Assembly (NCBI RefSeq): GCF_900316465.1
Contig: NZ_ONDD01000005.1
Coordinates: forward strand, 57,020 to 121,019
Direction: 5' to 3'
DNA from: an uncultured Fibrobacter sp.
GTDB taxonomy: Bacteria > Fibrobacterota > Fibrobacteria > Fibrobacterales > Fibrobacteraceae
DNA length: 64,000 bases
The notes below the pieces were generated by a model that was not told where the DNA came from, searched no databases, and saw only the letters and a program-made list of their open reading frames with translations. Positions 26,711 to 36,422 of this stretch are shown here, piece by piece. Numbering within the stretch: position 1 is the stretch's first letter; the number at the start of each line of letters is the position of its first letter. The position numbers and the translations under genes are program-made.

Positions 26711-27871
26711 ATGAATCCTTTATTCAATCTAGAGAGCATCTACGTTGCAAACATCATCGGCATTATCTTGCTAGCCGTCATGATCGTCTGCAATCTCTGG
26801 CGTCTGCAAAGTAAGACTCATGCCAACATGAATCTACTGGCCATGATGTTCCTCACCTTGCTCAGTTGCGTTGCCGACCCGATCTCTTACACCATGAAAG
26901 GCCTGCCGGGGCTCCTCCCGAAAATCGCCGTCTACGCCACCAGCACCTGGCTCTTTGCAGCCAACATGCTTTCCGTGTTTTGCTGGAACCGGTTCCTCGC
27001 CTACTACCTGAACGGCAGCATGTCCAGAAAGAACCGCCGCATGCTGAACGTGACCGTATCCATCGGTTTGCTTCTTCTTGTCATCAACTTCTTCCATCCC
27101 ATTGTCTTCTCGATCGACGCAGACAATCTTTACTCCCGCGAAAAGTTTTATTTCTTCTTCTTGATCATCGATTACCTTCTTGTCATCAACAGCCTTATCA
27201 CTTACTACAAGAGCAAGAGAAACGGCGGCATCCTCAAGTTTTTCCCCATTTGGGTGTACATCGTTCCCATCCTTTTAGGCGGAGTCATCCAATCCCTCTT
27301 TTACGGCATCTCCGTCGTTCCAACAAGCATCGCCATTTCGATTGCAGGAATTCTCGCAAGCCTGCAAAACGAAATGATCTACCGCGATGCGCTCACAGGC
27401 ATTTTCAACCGGGCCTATCTGGACTACAAGCTCAATAAATTCGCAAAGCGCCCGAACAAGCAAAGCATCACGGGCCTCATGCTCGACCTGAACGGCTTCA
27501 AGAAAATCAACGACGACCTGGGCCACTCCGTCGGTGACGAAGCCTTGATTGCCACGACAAGAATTCTACAAAGGGCCGTAGGCAGCCACGGAATCGTCAT
27601 CCGCTACGCAGGCGACGAATTTATCGTCCTCATCAATACACAAGACGACTCCGAGACCCAGACCTATATCGACAGAATACAGAAGCTTTTTGAGAAATAC
27701 AACCAAGATAGCGAAAAGCCTTACAAGCTAACCGCATCTATCGGTTCACACAAGCTAAACCTCAAAGAAGAAAGCGTCGATAGCTTCATCAATACCATCG
27801 ACTCCCGCATGTACGAGAACAAGAAGGCCTTTTACGCCTCCCATAGGGTTCTAGACCGCAGAAAGCACTAA
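26711..27871 (+). CDS. Membrane diguanylate cyclase (AGDEF)
   Basis: 386 residues: about six to seven membrane segments (residues 10-215), then a GGDEF domain from 'RDALTGIFNRAYL'. The metal motif 'LMLDLNGFKKINDDLGH' and the signature A300-G-D-E-F are in an active-type form, since AGDEF is tolerated in working cyclases. Predicted to make c-di-GMP in response to a membrane-perceived signal. A close paralog with a broken site lies directly downstream. Confidence 0.88.
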   Translation: MNPLFNLESIYVANIIGIILLAVMIVCNLWRLQSKTHANMNLLAMMFLTLLSCVADPISYTMKGLPGLLPKIAVYATSTWLFAANMLSVFCWNRFLAYYLNGSMSRKNRRMLNVTVSIGLLLLVINFFHPIVFSIDADNLYSREKFYFFFLIIDYLLVINSLITYYKSKRNGGILKFFPIWVYIVPILLGGVIQSLFYGISVVPTSIAISIAGILASLQNEMIYRDALTGIFNRAYLDYKLNKFAKRPNKQSITGLMLDLNGFKKINDDLGHSVGDEALIATTRILQRAVGSHGIVIRYAGDEFIVLINTQDDSETQTYIDRIQKLFEKYNQDSEKPYKLTASIGSHKLNLKEESVDSFINTIDSRMYENKKAFYASHRVLDRRKH

Positions 27872-27971
27872 AAAACTCTCTTTGTATTACACGGTATCAC
27901 AAGAACGCGGGTTCTTACATATTTATTACCTTTTTTGCGAAAAAGATATTATATTAAGGGTGGGGAATCGT

Positions 27972-29120
27972 ATGGAACCGACTTTTGAACTTACAGCGGT
28001 TTACGCAACAAATATATTCGGGATTGTGTTACTTGCCGTTTTAATGGCAGGCAACGTTTGGCGCTTTCGTGAAAGAGGATCCGAGAACGCCTACCTTCAG
28101 CTGTTACTCTTCTTCACGTTCTGTACCTGCGTCCTAGACCCCATTGCCTACACTGCAGACGGTCGCCTTGGAACAATCGCCCGCATCGTCGTTTACGGCG
28201 GCAACGATCTTCTATACCTCACCAACATGTTCAGCTGCTTTTTCTGGCTTCTATTCCTTGCAGAGCACTTGAACTTCCGTTTTTCGATCGCGCACCGCAA
28301 CATTCTCGGTTTCATCGTCGTACTCGGGGTAGTCCTTGTCATCATCAACAATTTCGTCCCGATTATTTTTGACATCTCTGCAAACAATGTCTATACCCGC
28401 AGATACTTCTGGATCTACACCATTATAGATTACGGGCTCATGCTGGACAGCCTTATCATCTATTTCATTTGCAAGCACAAGGGCGGTCCTCTTAAATCCT
28501 TCCCCATCTGGATTTTCTTCGCCCCGATAATTGCAGGCACTGTCGCCCAATCCCTCTTTTACGGGATCTCCGCCATCTCTTCGTGCACGGCCATCGCAAT
28601 TGCGGGAGTGTTCTCGTCCATTCACGGCGAGCGCGTCTATAGGGACAAGCTCACCAACGTTTACAATTATGCTTACCTGGCAAACCTTGGCCGCGCCTAC
28701 AAGAAAAAGAAAGAACTGCACGTCACGGGCATTCTCGTAAACATCAACGGATTCAAGAAAATCAACCACGACTACGGCAGAGTTATAGGCAACAAAGTGC
28801 TTGTGCAAATGACCAAGATCTTAAACCGCGCCGTCGGTGAACTCGGGCTCATCATCCGCTATTCCAGCGACGAATTTATCGCATTCATCAACACCACCAA
28901 CGAAATGGCCGTGAGCATGTGCATTACGCGTATCCGTTCCAGCCTCAACGAGCTCAACTCCTTTAGCAAGTCCTACAAGCTCACCACCTGCATTTGCAGC
29001 CAGAGCTACGATCCTTCCAAGAGCATGGACGATTTCATCGACGAAATCACCAGATCCATGGAAGAAGAAAAGACCAGCTATTACACGCAGCTGCAATACA
29101 ACCGCCGCAATGGCGAATAA
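27972..29120 (+). CDS. Membrane GGDEF-domain protein with degenerate active site (SSDEF)
   Basis: 382 residues, paralogous to the upstream cyclase with the same multi-spanning N-terminus ('FPIWIFFAPIIAGTVAQSLFYGIS' type segment in both, shown in part). The GGDEF domain is altered at two places: the metal Asp of 'LDLNGFK' has become Asn ('VNINGFKKINHDYG') and the signature reads S298-S-D-E-F. Cyclase activity is unlikely; it may sense or antagonise its neighbour. ATG 27972 is chosen for the SD GGTGGGGA. It ends 5 nt from the convergent exonuclease/helicase gene. Confidence 0.86.
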   Translation: MEPTFELTAVYATNIFGIVLLAVLMAGNVWRFRERGSENAYLQLLLFFTFCTCVLDPIAYTADGRLGTIARIVVYGGNDLLYLTNMFSCFFWLLFLAEHLNFRFSIAHRNILGFIVVLGVVLVIINNFVPIIFDISANNVYTRRYFWIYTIIDYGLMLDSLIIYFICKHKGGPLKSFPIWIFFAPIIAGTVAQSLFYGISAISSCTAIAIAGVFSSIHGERVYRDKLTNVYNYAYLANLGRAYKKKKELHVTGILVNINGFKKINHDYGRVIGNKVLVQMTKILNRAVGELGLIIRYSSDEFIAFINTTNEMAVSMCITRIRSSLNELNSFSKSYKLTTCICSQSYDPSKSMDDFIDEITRSMEEEKTSYYTQLQYNRRNGE

Positions 29121-29125
29121 TCCGA

Positions 29126-31852
29126 TTACTTTAAGGCAGCCTTGATATCGTCAACAGAGTTGGCGATTTTTTGTTTGTTGTTCCAGATACGCATGAAGGT
29201 CTTGCCATAGTGTTCGACCACCACGCGGTTATCGAGAATAAGCACCTTGCCAGAATCTTCTTCGGAGCGGATCAAGCGACCAAGGCCCTGACGCAATTCC
29301 ATGAATGCTTCGGGGACAAAGAATTCCTTGAACGCATTCTTGCCTTCGGCCTTCATCTTGTTGGTGATTCCAGCCACCAGCGGATCCACCGGGTTCGGGA
29401 ACGGGAGCTTCGGAATCACGAGCAGCTTTAAGGCATCGCCCGGGAAGTCCACGCCTTCCCACAGGCTCTGGCAGCCGAGCAGGCATGCCCCACGAGACTT
29501 ACGGAACATCGCCACAAGGCCATCCAGGGCGCCGTCGACATGCTGGCACAAGAGCAGTTTGCCCTTTTCGGCAAAGAGCGGAGCGAGGGCCGCCTGCGCC
29601 TTCATCATGGCAGACACGCTGGTAAAGAGGACCATCGTATTTTCTTCGACTTCGGGCAGGATCTTTGCAAGCGTATCGTTCACGGCATCGTTATATTCAG
29701 GTGCCGAGGGCTTGGGCAAGAACTTTGCGACAACCACCGAGCGGTTTTCATCGTTCTTTGCAGATTCGTTATACACGCGCAAGAACGGAGATTTCTTTCC
29801 GCCCGGGGCGTCCATGCCCATCTTTTGCACAAAGTAAGTCAAGTCGCCCTGAACCGAAAGCGTCGCCGAGGTAAATGTGGCAGACTTGATCCACGGATAG
29901 AATTTTTCTTTCCAGGTGGAGCTTGCATCGAGCGGGCTTGCATGCAACTTGATGGTGTGCGGGTTGAAAGGTTCTTCCATATAGAAGGCCCAATCTTCGC
30001 GGCCCGCCTTGGTAATGAATTCAAAGTCCTGCAAGAAGCGAGAAAGTTCGGTCATGCGGCCGCCCACGTCGCTCAACAAGCCCGAAAGAGCCTGCTGTGC
30101 ACGCACCGAGGCGGCCAACGTATCGGCAAGCTTGATTGCATTGAGGCCCTGTTCAATGAAGGCGCTCGGGTCGGCTTCGTATTCGGCCAAAATGCCCGAA
30201 GTGTAAGTAAAGCCGTTGCGGGTATTTTTCTGCTTTGCAAGTTTCTTGCCAATCTTCATGAAGAATCGGTGCAAAGCCTTTTCGGTTTCAGAAAGCGATT
30301 CCGAAAGGTTTACGCAGAGCGCGCGGATTTCCGTTTCTTCGACAGGAAGGCGGCGCTCGATTTCAGCCAACAAGCCATCGCGATTTTCGTTTTCATGTCC
30401 CTTCGACGGAACAAGGGTCTTGATGATGTTTCTGAGCGCAAAGAAAGAAATGGTGCGGCCAAATGCCTGGCGGCTCACCTGCGGAAGTCTATGGGCTTCG
30501 TCGAACACGATGTGTTCGTAAAGCGGGAGCAGGGCAAAATCGAGGCCCATGTCGGCAAGGAACAGCGAATGGTTTACCAGCACCAAGTTGGAATTCATGG
30601 CGCGGCGCTTGGCGGCCAATGCCGGGCACTTGCCGTAATGCGGGCACTTTTCGCCGAGGCAAGACTTAGCAGAGCTAGCAAGCTTTGACCAAAGCACGCG
30701 ATTGCGGCCCTGGCTAAAGGAATTGCATTCGTTCACGTCGCCCGTTTCAGTCGTAAACACCCACGGCACAATCGCCATAAAGGAATCGCGTTCGTCGTGC
30801 AGCAACAGGCTCTGCGGGGCCTTCAAGATTTCTTCGAACTTGCGAAGGCAAAGGTAATTTTCGCGGCCCTTGAGTACGGCCGATTTGAGCTTGCCGTCAA
30901 ACAGGCTTGCAACCAGCGGAATATCTTTACTCCAAAGCTGTTCCTGCAGTGCCCGGGTCGCGGTGCTTATCACCACGCGCTCGCCCGACACTGCCTTGCA
31001 GGCGGCAGACACCAGGTAGGCAAGCGACTTGCCCGAACCGGTCGGGGCTTCAAGCACGCAAAGGCCTCCCTTGTGCATGTTGCGTTCCACCACCGAGGCG
31101 TAATCTTGCTGGTTATGGCGGATCTGGAAATTTTCCACCTTCGTTGAAAGGAGGCCGCCTTCCTTAAAGAATTCACTGACACGCGGGGAGCGTTCTTTGG
31201 CCGGAGCGTCTTCGAGCGGAACATCCGGCAACTTGTACTGCGGAAGTTCAGTAGCCCCTTCCGATTCGTTCCAGACCAGCGCCCAGTCCGAACCCCTGGC
31301 AACCTTCGCCAAGGCATTCACAAGCCACGGGTCCGCACTTGCAATCTTTTCAAGCGCCATCACAAAGAGCTCGCCACACGCAATGGCATCCGGCAAGGCG
31401 CGGTGCGCGCGGCTCCGCTCAATGCCCAGTTCCTGCACCAAGGTATCCAGGCGATGATTCGGCACATTCTGGTAGGCAATGCGAGAAACCGTGAGAGAAT
31501 CCCACACCGGGTGATTATCGAACGAAACACCCACCTTGGCAAAAGTCTGTTTCAGGAACTTGGAATCAAACATCGCATTGTGCGCCACAATCGGCAAGTC
31601 CCCAATGAACGAATAAATCTTCTGGGCTACGGCCGCAAAGGGTTCCGCATTTTCAAGGTCAGCGTTGCTGATACCCGTAAGGCTTTCGATAAAGGGGCGA
31701 AGCGTTACACTCGTCGGCTTAACCAAATAATCGACCGATTCTCCTTCTACTCCATTTTCAAAGCGAACCAGCGCCACCTCGATGATTTCGTCTTTTTCAA
31801 AATCGAGGCCCGTTGTTTCCAGGTCAATTGCAACGAATGATTTCATTTCCAT
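29126..31852 (-). CDS. DnaQ-type 3'-5' exonuclease fused to a DinG-family helicase
   Basis: 908 residues. Residues 1-~170: DEDDh exonuclease with 'FVAIDLETTG', 'HNAMFDSKFL' and 'HRALPDAIA'. Residues ~240-908: XPD/DinG superfamily 2 helicase with Walker A 'APTGSGKSLAYL', DEAH-type box 'VFDEAHRL', an iron-sulfur site made of an upstream Cys ('NYLCLRKF') and the C-x4-C-x5-C set in 'CLGEKCPHYGKC', and motif VI 'QGLGRLIR'. It unwinds DNA or D-/R-loop-like structures 5'-3' in repair. The fusion is like Firmicutes DinG, but here the cluster cysteines are kept. SD AGAGGA supports ATG 31852. Confidence 0.92.
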   Translation of the reverse strand: MEMKSFVAIDLETTGLDFEKDEIIEVALVRFENGVEGESVDYLVKPTSVTLRPFIESLTGISNADLENAEPFAAVAQKIYSFIGDLPIVAHNAMFDSKFLKQTFAKVGVSFDNHPVWDSLTVSRIAYQNVPNHRLDTLVQELGIERSRAHRALPDAIACGELFVMALEKIASADPWLVNALAKVARGSDWALVWNESEGATELPQYKLPDVPLEDAPAKERSPRVSEFFKEGGLLSTKVENFQIRHNQQDYASVVERNMHKGGLCVLEAPTGSGKSLAYLVSAACKAVSGERVVISTATRALQEQLWSKDIPLVASLFDGKLKSAVLKGRENYLCLRKFEEILKAPQSLLLHDERDSFMAIVPWVFTTETGDVNECNSFSQGRNRVLWSKLASSAKSCLGEKCPHYGKCPALAAKRRAMNSNLVLVNHSLFLADMGLDFALLPLYEHIVFDEAHRLPQVSRQAFGRTISFFALRNIIKTLVPSKGHENENRDGLLAEIERRLPVEETEIRALCVNLSESLSETEKALHRFFMKIGKKLAKQKNTRNGFTYTSGILAEYEADPSAFIEQGLNAIKLADTLAASVRAQQALSGLLSDVGGRMTELSRFLQDFEFITKAGREDWAFYMEEPFNPHTIKLHASPLDASSTWKEKFYPWIKSATFTSATLSVQGDLTYFVQKMGMDAPGGKKSPFLRVYNESAKNDENRSVVVAKFLPKPSAPEYNDAVNDTLAKILPEVEENTMVLFTSVSAMMKAQAALAPLFAEKGKLLLCQHVDGALDGLVAMFRKSRGACLLGCQSLWEGVDFPGDALKLLVIPKLPFPNPVDPLVAGITNKMKAEGKNAFKEFFVPEAFMELRQGLGRLIRSEEDSGKVLILDNRVVVEHYGKTFMRIWNNKQKIANSVDDIKAALK

Positions 31853-31885
31853 TAGAATCCTCTTAAAAACTTTTTGCCGTCATCG

Positions 31886-33667
31886 CTACAGCGCAGGCAC
31901 CACATCAGTCAAGCTGTCCAACACATTTTCACCATTCTTGACTTTCAGCGTATCGTTAATGGCTCGCCACGGAGAACCATAACGGAGCGGGTCCACCGAA
32001 CCGCCATCCGGCAACATCTTGCCTTCTTCGGGCAAGTAATAATCCATCAGGTAAGCACCTTCAACCAAGTCGCCAAAGCTAAAGCTTCCATCGGCCTTGC
32101 AGTTTTCAAAATAGTAGTTCTTGGTTTCTGCAGAAAGCAAGCGCACCACCGTCTTCGCAGAACCGCCCGGAATCTTGCCGTTCAACTTGGCGAGCTTAAG
32201 CTTGCTCACCGTTTCAAACTTTTGCAAACGCTGGTACTTGAGTTCTATCACCGTATCGCGTTTTCCGTTGCTGTCGGCAGCGGCAAGGGTCGTATCCATA
32301 TAGCCCATCAAGAAATTCACCGAAATATCGGTACCCCACGGCGCAGGCTTTTCAACCGCAAAACGCACCGGGTCCATCTGCTTCACCTGAACTTGAGTCG
32401 TGTCCTTATTGATTGCGATGTAGAACGTCTGTTCCAAGGAATCGAGCTTGGGTTTGTCAAAGTACACCACCAGCGAATCATCCGGGAACAAGGTCCTCGC
32501 CTTGGAATTCGCCCTTACGCCAGCCACCTTCGGCGGGAGCGTATCGCCTTCCATCTTCTTCCATTCCCACTCCACTTCGTTGCGGAGCGTATCGAGCGTG
32601 CGGAACAGGGAATCCTTCGCCGCCAAGCAAATGAACTTGTAAAGCACTTCCTTTTTCGGCGCGGGGTCAAAATAGAACTGCGGCCTGTTGGTACTTGAGC
32701 CCAGATAAACCAGTTTCGGATAAAGCTTCTTGTTTTCGGGAGATTCCAAGTAGCAATTTGAGGTATCCGTAAAAGCGGAATCGAAGTACACGTTACGCGT
32801 AAAGGTCGCCTCGAGAACGTTGGCGTACGGCTGCGTCACCGAAGAAAGTTCGAGCTTGGTCGTATCCATGTCGGCAATGGCAAGCCACAAGGTATCCTTC
32901 GTTTCAGCTGTCAATTCCAAGTCACCTGTCCAAAGGCCCACCTGCTCTGTCGAAAGCTCAATCTTTTGGTTACCGTTACCATCCATAAAGGCAACGACGC
33001 GGTAATGGCCCGCCTTAAGCCCTGTAAGCGTAAAATGGCCGGCACTGTCTGCGCGCGTCACGTACAGCGGAGGTTCCTTCAAGAGCATCGGTTCCTTGCT
33101 CAGTTCCTTCGTTGTCGTATCGCGGTACTTGTCCAGGTAATGCTTGGATTCACGTTCCGCGCCCATCAAAAACAAACCGATACTCGGGTATTCCTTTTTG
33201 CGGGCCATGGTCTGGTCCACAAGCACTCGGCCCGAAAGCGTCAGCGAATCGATAATCGAGCCCGTCGAGAAAACCACGTGGAAGGGCTTTGCCAAGGCAT
33301 TGCCATGCAAGTCCTTGATGCCGCCTGCAAAGGTCACGGTGTAAGTCGTTCCGGTATCGAGCACCGCACGCGAAGTGAGTACGAGCGTCTTGCCGCTCAC
33401 TTCAAAGCGCAATTTCTTATCGATCGGAGGCGAAATGGAGACAGCGCTACGCGGAACAGACGCGTTAATCCATTCATCAAACTCGAGCTTGATCATGAGC
33501 TCGTTAGGGTGATTCGTCGTATTCGGAGCCGGATAGACGCCTGCAATACGCGGAGGCAGTTTATCTTCGGGCCCACCGCTTGGCGCCACCTGCGTTGCGC
33601 ACGACAGGAATACCGTCGTACACAAAGCCGCCAAAGCAGCACCATATTTTTTCAACAACGAACGCAT
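31886..33667 (-). CDS. Ig-like (Big_5) domain lipoprotein
   Basis: 593 residues. Lipobox 'FLSC' (Cys23), then 'APSGGPEDKLPPRIAGVYPAPNTTN', the opening of a bacterial Ig-like fold as found in Bacteroidetes outer-membrane lipoproteins. Further beta domains include a prealbumin-like module around residue 210 ('GHFTLTGLKAGHYRVVAFMDGNGNQ'). Function unknown; probably a surface or periplasmic structural protein. It overlaps lepB by 1 nt (TAATG) and ends the nlpE-lytTR-lepB transcript. Confidence 0.8.
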   Translation of the reverse strand: MRSLLKKYGAALAALCTTVFLSCATQVAPSGGPEDKLPPRIAGVYPAPNTTNHPNELMIKLEFDEWINASVPRSAVSISPPIDKKLRFEVSGKTLVLTSRAVLDTGTTYTVTFAGGIKDLHGNALAKPFHVVFSTGSIIDSLTLSGRVLVDQTMARKKEYPSIGLFLMGAERESKHYLDKYRDTTTKELSKEPMLLKEPPLYVTRADSAGHFTLTGLKAGHYRVVAFMDGNGNQKIELSTEQVGLWTGDLELTAETKDTLWLAIADMDTTKLELSSVTQPYANVLEATFTRNVYFDSAFTDTSNCYLESPENKKLYPKLVYLGSSTNRPQFYFDPAPKKEVLYKFICLAAKDSLFRTLDTLRNEVEWEWKKMEGDTLPPKVAGVRANSKARTLFPDDSLVVYFDKPKLDSLEQTFYIAINKDTTQVQVKQMDPVRFAVEKPAPWGTDISVNFLMGYMDTTLAAADSNGKRDTVIELKYQRLQKFETVSKLKLAKLNGKIPGGSAKTVVRLLSAETKNYYFENCKADGSFSFGDLVEGAYLMDYYLPEEGKMLPDGGSVDPLRYGSPWRAINDTLKVKNGENVLDSLTDVVPAL

Positions 33668-35070
33668 TAGTCAATCATCTGGATAATCTTGCCGAGACGG
33701 CCCCAGCGGATTCTAAAGGGCAGGCGCCACCAGGTAAACGGATTCTTCAAGGCGAAAGCCTCGTCGTCGTTTTCGAACGAGAAGTAAATCACGAATGCCT
33801 TGGCGCGAATATTGCGGAGCGATACAAAGCCCCAGTAGCGGCTGTCGGCAGAATTGTCACGGTTGTCGCCCATCATAAAGAACTGCGGCGTCTTGACCAC
33901 ATAGCTTTCAATGGGCTTGCCGCCCACGAGCAGCTTGCGGCGGATTTCAAACTTCGCCTTTGCCGGAGCATCGAGCGTATCGCCAGCAACGCCTTCCACT
34001 GTCTTCGCGCCATCTTGCGGAGCATCGACATCGACCAATTCCACCGTTCCGGCGTTATCTTCTTCGGCCTGGTTCAACAGAGCCACATTGCCTTCAAGGT
34101 CACGTAAAAGGGAAGCTTCGAACGCCATATAGCTCACCGGGCGCGTGAATCCACCCTGGATATTCGGGTCAATCATGGGCAAATACGTCATGCGCGAAAG
34201 TTCCTTGAAGTATGCAAAGGACATCGCGCCCGAAATCGTATCACCCTGCGTCAGGCGCTGCTGCAGCACCGTATGGTTTCTGCGGAAAAGTTCGTTCAGT
34301 GCAAGGCCGCGATCGTTTTCCACCGGAATCTTGAATTCCTCGAAATCGTAATTATTGATTTCAACAGAATCCTTCCACAGCGAAATATCGAGTTCCACCG
34401 TTTCATCGGGATTTTCTTGAGCAACCAGAGAACGCAGCCACCACAACTTTTCGAGCGACATTGATTCAACCGTAAACGTATCGCCCACAGACGGCACCAC
34501 GAATTCATCGCGTTCATCGCGCGGAGAGAACGTACGGGCAGAAGCAGTGTACTTGCCGCGACCGGGCAAAGTGTCCTGCATCTTGCCATTCACGAAAAGA
34601 CGACCCTTATGAACAGCAACCGTATCGCCGCTTACTGCCACGCAACGCTTAATGTAGTCCTTCGGACCATCGGCGTAATGAATCAAGTGCGGCTGGCCAG
34701 CCTTCGGCTCGTGATCCCAATAAAAGTTTCCGAACATGAGCGCATTGAACAAGTGCGTATAGCGCTGCGGGTTGCCATCGGGGTATTCCGGCTCACCCGG
34801 GTAACGGAAGATTACCACATCGCCCTTGGCAGGGTACGTGTAGCCCGGGAATTTCTGGTTGCTAAACGGAATCGGAGAGCCGTAAGTAAACTTGAGGCCC
34901 AGCAAAAAGTCTCCCGTATGCAAAGTGTCTTCCATCGATCCACTGGGAATCTGGAAAGCCTGAATCACATACTGAATCACAATCAAGGCGAGCGCCACCG
35001 GGACAATGATTTCCCGGAGCAGGCCCTTCACAAACTTTTTCCACGAAAACGGTTCTTTATTATTTTCCAT
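33667..35070 (-). CDS. lepB: Signal peptidase I with large internal insertion
   Basis: 467 residues, long for the family. One N-terminal membrane anchor (residues ~20-38), box B with catalytic S45 in 'QIPSGSMEDTL', box D with catalytic K141 in 'YIKRCVAVSGD', and box E 'MMGDNRDNSADSRYWG' near residue 400. About 250 residues separate boxes D and E, far more than in E. coli, and are acidic and poorly conserved. It removes signal peptides at the outer face of the inner membrane. Overlaps the Ig-like lipoprotein gene; 12 nt downstream of the LytTR regulator. Confidence 0.92.
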   Translation of the reverse strand: MENNKEPFSWKKFVKGLLREIIVPVALALIVIQYVIQAFQIPSGSMEDTLHTGDFLLGLKFTYGSPIPFSNQKFPGYTYPAKGDVVIFRYPGEPEYPDGNPQRYTHLFNALMFGNFYWDHEPKAGQPHLIHYADGPKDYIKRCVAVSGDTVAVHKGRLFVNGKMQDTLPGRGKYTASARTFSPRDERDEFVVPSVGDTFTVESMSLEKLWWLRSLVAQENPDETVELDISLWKDSVEINNYDFEEFKIPVENDRGLALNELFRRNHTVLQQRLTQGDTISGAMSFAYFKELSRMTYLPMIDPNIQGGFTRPVSYMAFEASLLRDLEGNVALLNQAEEDNAGTVELVDVDAPQDGAKTVEGVAGDTLDAPAKAKFEIRRKLLVGGKPIESYVVKTPQFFMMGDNRDNSADSRYWGFVSLRNIRAKAFVIYFSFENDDEAFALKNPFTWWRLPFRIRWGRLGKIIQMID

Positions 35071-35082
35071 CGGAATAAACTA

Positions 35083-35850
35083 TTAGAGGTTACGGATTTT
35101 CTTGACGAGCGAACGGCTCACCACCAGCTGGGTTGCAGCCTTGTCGCGAAGCACCATCACCATGCGACCGGCATCACCCTTACGGCATTCGGCAATGTAG
35201 TCGATTGCCACAATATGGGAGCGGTGCACGCGGGTAAAGTGCCTCGGGTCCAATTTCTTTTCGAGCTCCACCAGCGGCGTATCAATCACGTACTGACCAT
35301 TCACGGTATAGACGGTCGTGTACTTTTCTTCGCTATGGAATCGAATCACTTCGTCAATGTTCACAAACACAATGCGGTCGCCCACCTTCACTTGCAAACG
35401 CTGCAGGTAGAGGCCGCTCATATCCACAAGGTTACGCAACTTTTCCCAGTTCAAGTCTGAGGGAATCGTCGTGTCGTCCACCTGCGGAATCGCCTTGCGC
35501 AATTTTTCAATTGCAGCAGCCAAGCGTTCGGGCACCACCGGCTTCAAAAGGTAATCCACCGTATTTTCTTCAAAAGCCTTCAGGGCAAAATTGTCGAATG
35601 CCGTCGTGAATATCACAAGCGGCACATCGTCTCCCTGCAAAGAATGCAGAACTTCGAATGCATCCATGTCGGGCATCTGGATATCCAGAAACACCACGTC
35701 AGGAATCATTTCGTGAATCATCTTGACGGCCTGCGCACCAGAGCCCGCTTCCCCCAGGATTTCAATCTCGGAAGCATAAGGTTCCAAAAGCGAAATCATG
35801 CGCTTGCGAGCAAGCGGTTCGTCGTCAATGACAAGTGCAGTACACTGCAT
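35083..35850 (-). CDS. LytTR-family response regulator
   Basis: 255 residues. Receiver domain 1-~120 ('VIDDEPLARKRM', phospho-acceptor Asp in 'VVFLDIQMPDMDAFEVL', conserved Lys in 'DYLLKP'), then a LytTR DNA-binding domain from ~150 ('IVFVNIDEVIRFHSEEKYTTVYTVNGQYV...RVHRSHIVAIDYIAE'). No histidine kinase is nearby, so it is an orphan here. SD AAGGAG lies inside the end of the NlpE-like gene, so the two are translationally linked and may act in one envelope-stress circuit. Confidence 0.92.
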   Translation of the reverse strand: MQCTALVIDDEPLARKRMISLLEPYASEIEILGEAGSGAQAVKMIHEMIPDVVFLDIQMPDMDAFEVLHSLQGDDVPLVIFTTAFDNFALKAFEENTVDYLLKPVVPERLAAAIEKLRKAIPQVDDTTIPSDLNWEKLRNLVDMSGLYLQRLQVKVGDRIVFVNIDEVIRFHSEEKYTTVYTVNGQYVIDTPLVELEKKLDPRHFTRVHRSHIVAIDYIAECRKGDAGRMVMVLRDKAATQLVVSRSLVKKIRNL

Positions 35851-35851
35851 A

Positions 35852-36376
35852 TTACTCCTTGGGCTGTCCTTCCTTCTTAGCCGAATCGACAGCAGCAGAA
35901 TCTGTCTTCTTTGCAGCCGTCTTCGGCGCCACCTTAAAAATGCGAATCAGTTCGGATTTCATTCCGTCTTTATCTTCGTAAACCGTGCCTGCCGCCGTCA
36001 TGTACTGCAAATTGCCGAACTTGGCTCGCTTAAAGTTCCAATGGCCTTTATCGCCCTCAAGAGACACCTTGATTGTACTGTCGGTAATGGAGTAAGTTCC
36101 CTTCAGGGAATCCGTTTCCATCGTGTCGCGCAAAACAAGCTGAATTGCTTCGACAGAGCTGTCTTCACCAAGCGTCATACGCACCATACGGCTGGTGCAG
36201 TCATCGCACGGCAGGCTACCGGAATAAAGCCCCGGAACATCCTTCGGGATTTCAATCGGCGGAAGATCCGGCAGGGGCTCGGACTTTTCTTCTTCGCAAG
36301 CCATCAGTGCAAAGACAGCAAGCAACGGCATTGCCATTCTTGCGACAGGGAGAACCACGGTTTTCAATATCGTCAT
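35852..36376 (-). CDS. NlpE-like lipoprotein
   Basis: 174 residues with lipobox 'LMAC' (Cys27). 'GLYSGSLPCDDCTSRMVRMTL' matches the N-terminal domain of NlpE/CutF, including its CxxC pair; the rest of the small beta-barrel follows ('GTYSITDSTIKVSL'). In E. coli NlpE senses surface contact and lipoprotein-export defects. Its place directly before a regulator gene and signal peptidase I makes an envelope-sensing role attractive, though this is inference. The start has no SD; a TAAATTGT box ends 5 nt upstream. Confidence 0.8.
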   Translation of the reverse strand: MTILKTVVLPVARMAMPLLAVFALMACEEEKSEPLPDLPPIEIPKDVPGLYSGSLPCDDCTSRMVRMTLGEDSSVEAIQLVLRDTMETDSLKGTYSITDSTIKVSLEGDKGHWNFKRAKFGNLQYMTAAGTVYEDKDGMKSELIRIFKVAPKTAAKKTDSAAVDSAKKEGQPKE

Positions 36377-36381
36377 GGTTC

Positions 36382-36389
36382 ACAATTTA
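36382..36389 (-). promoter_or_regulatory. TAAATTGT box 5 nt before the NlpE-like start
   Basis: On the minus strand TAAATTGT-GAACC-ATG. The same box-to-start spacing as at 40708, 55058 and 57201 suggests a leaderless transcript. Confidence 0.4.
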
Positions 36390-36422
36390 GCAATTTAAGT
36401 TTTAAGCAAACTTTTAAAACGC

